The position numbers and the translations under genes were made by a program. 16,310 nt of DNA from DATEJJ01 sp039649115 (GTDB taxonomy: Bacteria; Actinomycetota; Actinomycetes; Mycobacteriales; Micromonosporaceae). The notes beneath the pieces are model-generated. The model was not told where the DNA came from and made no database searches. It saw nothing but the letters and a program-made list of their open reading frames with translations. Positions 12,801 to 16,310 of this stretch are shown here, piece after piece (the stretch's first letter is position 1; each line of letters opens with the position of its first letter). Location: contig JBBWZQ010000171.1 of the NCBI GenBank assembly GCA_039649115.1, positions 1 through 16,310 on the forward strand. The letters run 5' to 3'.

Positions 12801-12969
12801 CGAGCCGCCCGAGATGCCGGCGTTGTTTACCAGTACATCGAGGGCGCCGACGGTGGCCGCCACGGCCGCCACCGAGTCGTCGTCGGTGACGTCCAGCTGC
12901 ACGAACCGGCCGCCGAGCCGGTCGGCCGCCGCCCGGCCCACGCTCGGCGTCGCGAGCGCCAATCCACAC
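12795..12969 (-). pseudogene. Short-chain dehydrogenase/reductase fragment
   Basis: Minus-strand codons give VWIGARDAERG, then after a one-base insertion RAAADRLGGRFVQLDVTDDD, then ALDVLVNNAGISGG. These are the second strand, D-V-T/D adenine-binding region and NNAG motif of classical NAD(P)-binding SDRs. The N-terminal TGxxxGIG nucleotide loop is missing at the 12969 end, and the remainder, including the YxxxK active site, is missing where intron sequence begins near 12800. The fragment is about 55 codons out of an expected 230-280. Confidence 0.8.
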
Positions 12970-12974
12970 CTGAC

Positions 12975-13094
12975 TTCGCAGCCACCGTGCGCATCTGGCG
13001 TAAGCGGCTCACGCCCGAGGTGGTCGGCCTACCCGCCGGCTCCCGCCGCCGCACGCCCGGGCTGCGCCGCACGACTCGGTCGCGTAACGAATAG
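12975..13094 (+). pseudogene. XRE-family (MmyB-like) regulator, N-terminal fragment
   Basis: Plus-strand codons read FAATVRIWRKRLTPEVVGLP then AGSRRRTPGLRR. This is the start of actinobacterial HTH-XRE regulators of the MmyB-like group (typical RxRLTPAEVGLPxGxRRRTPGLRREELA). Right after GLRR the sequence departs (TTRSRNE) and stops at 13092-13094, so the helix-turn-helix and the ligand domain are lost. In intact loci such regulators often lie divergent to an SDR gene, and here it is head to head with the SDR fragment, supporting a common ancestral pair. Confidence 0.7.
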
Positions 13095-13180
13095 CACGGA
13101 TGCACACGTGGAGCCCACCTGTGCCGGCGGCCCGGCCCGCGTTGTGTGGCTGGATGGCGAGATGGACATGGACCGCCGCC

Positions 13181-13954
13181 TCAGGTGACTCGTTGCGTAC
13201 CGGGCGATCTCGTGGCGGGTGGGTGGGACGTGATGATGCCCTTGAGGACGAGGTCGATGCCGGTGAGGAACTGCCGACGGTCGTCGTGTTCGCGCATCTG
13301 GTCGGCGATGGCCCTGATGAACGGGTAGTCGTCGGGGTCGAGGTCCTGCCATGCCCTGAACGCGGCGTCGAGGAACTCGGCGCGTTCGGCTCCGCCCCCA
13401 GGCGTCCCGCCGTCGCCGGCGCCATGGGGGTTCTGGGCGTTCTGGGTGGTGGCGCCGAGGATGTAGTGGACCAGGGTCGAGGTCGTGGCGAACCAGTCGC
13501 GTTGCGGCACGCCCAGCACGCGCATCGGTCGGCCGATGCTCTCGAAAACCCGTAGTGTCACCGGTCCCCAGGGGCTGCGGGTGATCTGCACGGCGAGCTG
13601 GGCGGCGAGCCAGGGATGTTCGGTGACCGCGTCGAACAGGCCGAGCGCAACGGCGCGAATCTCGTCCTCGGGCGTGCCCGCGGCCCCAGGGCCCGTTGCG
13701 GGCGCGGCCGGCTCGGTGGGCGGCGCGGCCAGGGCGTCGGCGATGACGGTGTCGATCGCGGCCTGCAGCAGCTCGTTCCGGTTGCCGACATGGTGGTAGA
13801 TCGCGCCGGATCCGGTGGAAAGGCGCTCGGTCAGCGTCCGGACCGTCAGCGCGCCCTCTCCTGCCGTGTCCAGCAGCTCGATGGCTGCCTCGACGATGCG
13901 CTCGCGGGAGAGCACCTGCCTGCGCCGCTGTGACTGACGGGTCGGTGGGGCCAC
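13181..13954 (-). CDS. TetR/AcrR-family regulator of the monooxygenase module
   Basis: The 257-residue protein has an N-terminal helix-turn-helix at about residues 17-63: RERIVEAAIELLDTAGEGAL, TVRTLTERLSTGSGAIYHHV, then GNRNELLQ. The C-terminal domain (about 80-245) is helical, with a Pro/Ala linker and a Gly-rich loop (HGAGDGGTPGGGAERAEF). GTG 13954 is chosen because it starts just before the conserved helix; the frame stays open upstream to 14383 but would run through the operators. It is divergent from the FAD monooxygenase, and three 17-bp operator-like sites lie between. Expected role: ligand-released repressor of itself and the monooxygenase unit. Confidence 0.9.
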   Translation of the reverse strand: MAPPTRQSQRRRQVLSRERIVEAAIELLDTAGEGALTVRTLTERLSTGSGAIYHHVGNRNELLQAAIDTVIADALAAPPTEPAAPATGPGAAGTPEDEIRAVALGLFDAVTEHPWLAAQLAVQITRSPWGPVTLRVFESIGRPMRVLGVPQRDWFATTSTLVHYILGATTQNAQNPHGAGDGGTPGGGAERAEFLDAAFRAWQDLDPDDYPFIRAIADQMREHDDRRQFLTGIDLVLKGIITSHPPATRSPGTQRVT

Positions 13955-13971
13955 GCCCCCATTCTGCCAGA

Positions 13972-14025
13972 TTGGAACAATGCTCCGACTTGGAGTAGCG
14001 TTCCAATATTGGAGCAGTGCACCAA
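13972..14025. promoter_or_regulatory. Three tandem TetR operator-like sites
   Basis: Three related 17-base imperfect palindromes start at 13972 (TTGGAACAATGCTCCGA), 13990 (TTGGAGTAGCGTTCCAA) and 14009 (TTGGAGCAGTGCACCAA), spaced 18 and 19 bases. A shared consensus is TTGGAGCANTGCTCCAA. The right arm of site 2 and left arm of site 3 also form TCCAATATTGGA. A promoter-like pair, TTGGAA at 13972 and TAGCGT at 13996-14001 with an 18-base spacer, is embedded in sites 1 and 2. Binding would block both divergent promoters. The repeats are visible directly; the binding protein is inferred from adjacency. Confidence 0.8.
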
Positions 14026-14115
14026 TGCCTCCGTCGGGGTCTCCGACGACGGAGGTCCCGATTCGAAAGCGCCCCCGGGAACACACCGGGGTGCGAGACT
14101 GAAGGAGGTTCGAAC

Positions 14116-15636
14116 ATGTTCGACGTCGTGATCGCCGGGGGCGGCCCGGTGGGCCTGTTCTTGGCCGGTGACCTCGCGCTGGCGGACTGCTCGGTCCTGG
14201 TACTCGAGCGGGACCGAGAGCCGACCTCGCCGTTGAAGGCGCTACCACTGGGCATACGGGGCCTGAACGCCGGATCGGCCGAGGCGTTCTATCGCCGGGG
14301 GATGCTGGAAGGGCTGCTGAAGGCATCCGGCGTCGACAAGGAGCAGGTCGGCGCCGAATCCGACGCATACGAGCCCCCCGCACCCCGTGACGTGAGCCAC
14401 TTCGCCGGCATGCGGCTCAACGCGGCCAACATCGACTCCTCCGCTGTCGAGCCCCGGCTGCCCGGCCCGGCGATGGAGGGCATCATGACCAGCCTCGAAG
14501 CGGTCGGGACGGTATTGGAGGAGCGGGCGGCCGCCCTCGGCGCGCAGATCCTGCGGGGAGCTCCCGTCGAGGCCGTGACCCAGTACGGCGACACCGTCCT
14601 CGTGCGGGCCGGCGGGCACGACCACCAGGCGCGCTGGCTCGTGGGATGCGACGGCGGACGCAGCACGGTACGCCAACTCGCGGGCTTCGACTTCGTGGGC
14701 ACCGAGCCGCTGTTCACCGGCTACGTCGCCCGCGTCACCTTCGCCGACCCGCAGCAGCTGGACCTGGGCTTCAACCTGACGCCGACCGGCATGTACCTGC
14801 GGACGCCCTTCGAAGGCCACCTGGGCATGATGGACTTCGACGGGGGCGCCTTCGACCGCTCGCAGCCCTTGACGCGCGAACATCTCCAGACGGTCCTGCG
14901 CCGGGTCTCCGGCACCGACGCAACGCTCAGCAAGGTCCATCTCGCCTCCAGCTTCACCGACCGCGCGATGCAGACCACCACCTACCGCAACGGCCGCGTC
15001 CTGCTCGCCGGTGACGCAGCCCACATCCACTCCCCGCTCGGCGGCCAGGGACTCAACCTCGGCATCGGCGACGCCATGAACCTCGGCTGGAAACTGGCCG
15101 CCGCCATCCACCAGACCGCGCCCGAGAATCTGCTCGACACCTACACCGCCGAGCGCCACCCCATCGGCGCGGCGATCCTGGACTGGTCACGCGCGCAGGT
15201 GGCCACGATGAACCCCGGACCCAACGCACCGGCCTTGCGGCGGCTGGTCCACGACCTCCTCGACACCCGCGACGGCACCACCCACGTCTTCCGCAACACC
15301 TCCGGACTGTCCCACCGCTACGACCTGGGCAGCGACCAGCCGCTCGTCGGCTGCACCGCCCCGGACTTCCGCTTCCGCGACGGCACCCGCCTCGGCGACC
15401 TGCTGCGGGACGGACAGGGCGTCGCGCTCGACTTCACCGTCGACCGGCGCCTGCGCGGCACGGCCACGGCCTGGAAGGGCCTGCGCTACGCGGCCGGACA
15501 GGTGAGCAACGACCTCGGATTCGGCGCCCTGCTGATCCGGCCCGACGGCGTCGTCGCCTGGACCGGCGACCACGACCCCGACTCCGAGGCCCTCGGGCGC
15601 GCCGCGAACCGCTGGTTCGGCGAACCCGCCTCCTGA
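14116..15636 (+). CDS. Class A FAD-dependent monooxygenase (Rox/aromatic hydroxylase-like)
   Basis: The 506-residue flavoprotein hydroxylase has the Rossmann GGGPVG at residues 8-13, with the acidic end of the second strand at LVLERDREPT. The DG motif is GCDGGRSTVR at about 177-186, and the GD motif is GRVLLAGDAAHIHSPLGGQG with Asp300. The C-terminal thioredoxin-like tail (residues about 400-506, ending VVAWTGDHDPDS) is typical of the phenol-hydroxylase/Rox subgroup. The family uses NADPH and oxygen to hydroxylate aromatic or polyketide compounds; related enzymes tailor antibiotics or inactivate rifampicin or tetracycline. Substrate is not readable. ATG 14116 has AAGGAGG at 14102-14108; the open frame to 14017 is not used. 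Divergent from the TetR gene and followed by an NTF2-like gene, probably one operon. Confidence 0.93.
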   Translation: MFDVVIAGGGPVGLFLAGDLALADCSVLVLERDREPTSPLKALPLGIRGLNAGSAEAFYRRGMLEGLLKASGVDKEQVGAESDAYEPPAPRDVSHFAGMRLNAANIDSSAVEPRLPGPAMEGIMTSLEAVGTVLEERAAALGAQILRGAPVEAVTQYGDTVLVRAGGHDHQARWLVGCDGGRSTVRQLAGFDFVGTEPLFTGYVARVTFADPQQLDLGFNLTPTGMYLRTPFEGHLGMMDFDGGAFDRSQPLTREHLQTVLRRVSGTDATLSKVHLASSFTDRAMQTTTYRNGRVLLAGDAAHIHSPLGGQGLNLGIGDAMNLGWKLAAAIHQTAPENLLDTYTAERHPIGAAILDWSRAQVATMNPGPNAPALRRLVHDLLDTRDGTTHVFRNTSGLSHRYDLGSDQPLVGCTAPDFRFRDGTRLGDLLRDGQGVALDFTVDRRLRGTATAWKGLRYAAGQVSNDLGFGALLIRPDGVVAWTGDHDPDSEALGRAANRWFGEPAS

Positions 15637-15637
15637 C

Positions 15638-15693
15638 CGGACCCCGGACCGACCGACACCCGGCGTACCGCCAGACCCGACGTTCCGGGTCCG
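15638..15693 (+). other. Inverted repeat in the gap after the monooxygenase
   Basis: CGGACCC (15638-15644) and GGGTCCG (15687-15693) are perfect seven-base arms with a 42-base loop. They could form a weak intra-operon hairpin between the monooxygenase stop and the NTF2-like gene, but the loop is long, so a role is doubtful. Confidence 0.3.
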
Positions 15694-15733
15694 CACCGAT
15701 CCCTGAGACCTTCGCAGGAAAGGAAACTCTGTC

Positions 15734-16198
15734 ATGCCAAGTGAACATCCCACCCAGGCCGAGCTGAACAAGGACGTGGTCCGCCGCTTCTACGAGGCCG
15801 TCCTTCGCGTGCCCGGCGGCCCGGACTTCGCCACCATCAAGGAGCTGGCCGACGAGCAGGAAGTCGAACTCAACTGGGGCCACCCCGACAGCGGCATCCA
15901 CAAGGGAGCCGCTATCGGACCGGCGCGGCAGCGGATGCACCAGCTGACCGGGCTGGACGTCGCAGCGATCAGCATCGACGAGCTGATCGCCGAAGGCCCG
16001 ACCCGTGTCGTGGTCGTGGCCACCAACAGCGGCACCGACGCCCACGGAACCCCGTGGACGATGACCGTCCTCGAATTGGTCGACGTGGTGAACGGCAAGA
16101 TCGCCAAGAAGCGTTCGTTCTACCAGGACTCCGCGCTTCTGCGGGACATCTCGCTCGAACGCGAGGTGGCGCTCGCGCAAGAGACCGCACAGGGCTGA
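15734..16198 (+). CDS. NTF2/SnoaL-like protein
   Basis: The 154-residue protein fits the single-domain NTF2-like (SnoaL/ester-cyclase-like) fold. An N-terminal helix pair (NKDVVRRFYEAVLRVPGGPD), a short conserved mid-section (ELNWGHPDSGIHKGAAIG) and C-terminal sheet strands (RVVVVATNSGTDAHGTPWTM, LELVDVVNGKIAKKRSFYQD) follow the family. The usual length is 120-150. AGGAAAGGA at 15716-15724 precedes the ATG. It is 97 bases downstream of the monooxygenase and probably in its operon. Proteins of this type often act beside flavin monooxygenases as cyclases, isomerases or product binders. Substrate unknown. Confidence 0.87.
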   Translation: MPSEHPTQAELNKDVVRRFYEAVLRVPGGPDFATIKELADEQEVELNWGHPDSGIHKGAAIGPARQRMHQLTGLDVAAISIDELIAEGPTRVVVVATNSGTDAHGTPWTMTVLELVDVVNGKIAKKRSFYQDSALLRDISLEREVALAQETAQG

Positions 16199-16310
16199 TC
16201 ACCCACAACGTCCTCTCGCGTGTCGTTGACACCCGCCACCCGCGCGAACGGACCATCCACACCAGCCCGCAGGCCGGCCGCATCAAGATGTTCTACCCCT
16301 GACCAACGCG
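16199..16310. other. Window end without a recognised gene
   Basis: The last 112 bases show no convincing gene or terminator. A TTGACA-like string lies near 16227-16232, but no matching -10 element was found within the expected distance. Confidence 0.5.

Noticed and set aside
14017..14115. Monooxygenase starting at ATG 14017 (or GTG nearby)
   Set aside because: The extension crosses the third operator site; ATG 14116 has AAGGAGG and starts directly with the FAD-binding strand.
1..16310. CRISPR arrays, rRNA, complete tRNA genes or intact insertion sequences
   Set aside because: No regularly spaced short repeats, rRNA signatures, full tRNA cloverleaf or transposase with terminal repeats was seen.

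Overview
The window is high-GC DNA from an actinomycete: strong GC bias at third codon positions, GTG starts, SARP and ECF42 regulators and AfsR-type architecture all fit Actinomycetota. A Streptomyces/Micromonospora-like relative is likely, but the sequence alone does not fix the genus. It looks like an accessory chromosomal region. Small stress, detoxification and secondary-metabolism-style modules, each with its own regulator, are separated by stretches of gene debris.

Layout: (1) 86-1722, a DGPF/YciI-like protein overlapping an ECF42-type sigma factor. (2) 1723-2269, no intact gene, two perfect palindromes and the terminator of the next gene. (3) 2270-3151 (-), a secreted Cys-containing protein, divergent from 3305-6445 (+), a 1046-residue SARP-NB-ARC-TPR regulator with eight exact 120-bp TPR units. 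(4) 6577-6720, a short Imm21-like N-terminal remnant, then a beta-lactamase-family serine hydrolase (6732-7922). (5) 8129-9380, a compact translation-themed unit: a good promoter, a 17-residue leader ORF with near-perfect Shine-Dalgarno, mutually exclusive RNA stems, a GNAT acetyltransferase, a second copy of translation initiation factor IF-1, and a strong terminator. (6) 9637-10077 (-), a VOC protein, and 10243-11079 (-), a tandem SnoaL/NTF2 protein. The latter is divergent from a TetR regulator (11186-11782) with a 21-bp operator-like palindrome between them. (7) 11783-13094, a gene graveyard: a fragment of an unknown protein, the 3' half of a frameshifted group II intron reverse transcriptase, an SDR fragment and a 5' fragment of an XRE regulator. 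(8) 13181-16198, a second TetR regulator (-) divergent from a class A FAD monooxygenase and an NTF2-like protein, with three tandem 17-bp operator-like sites between them.

The most interesting system is the leader-peptide/GNAT/IF-1 unit at 8129-9380. It has the hallmarks of an antibiotic- or translation-stress-responsive operon that delivers an acetyltransferase together with an alternative IF-1. Second is the triple-operator TetR/monooxygenase module, which looks like a ligand-inducible flavoprotein detoxification or tailoring pair. Operator, promoter and attenuator calls come from reading the sequence by eye and were not computed.
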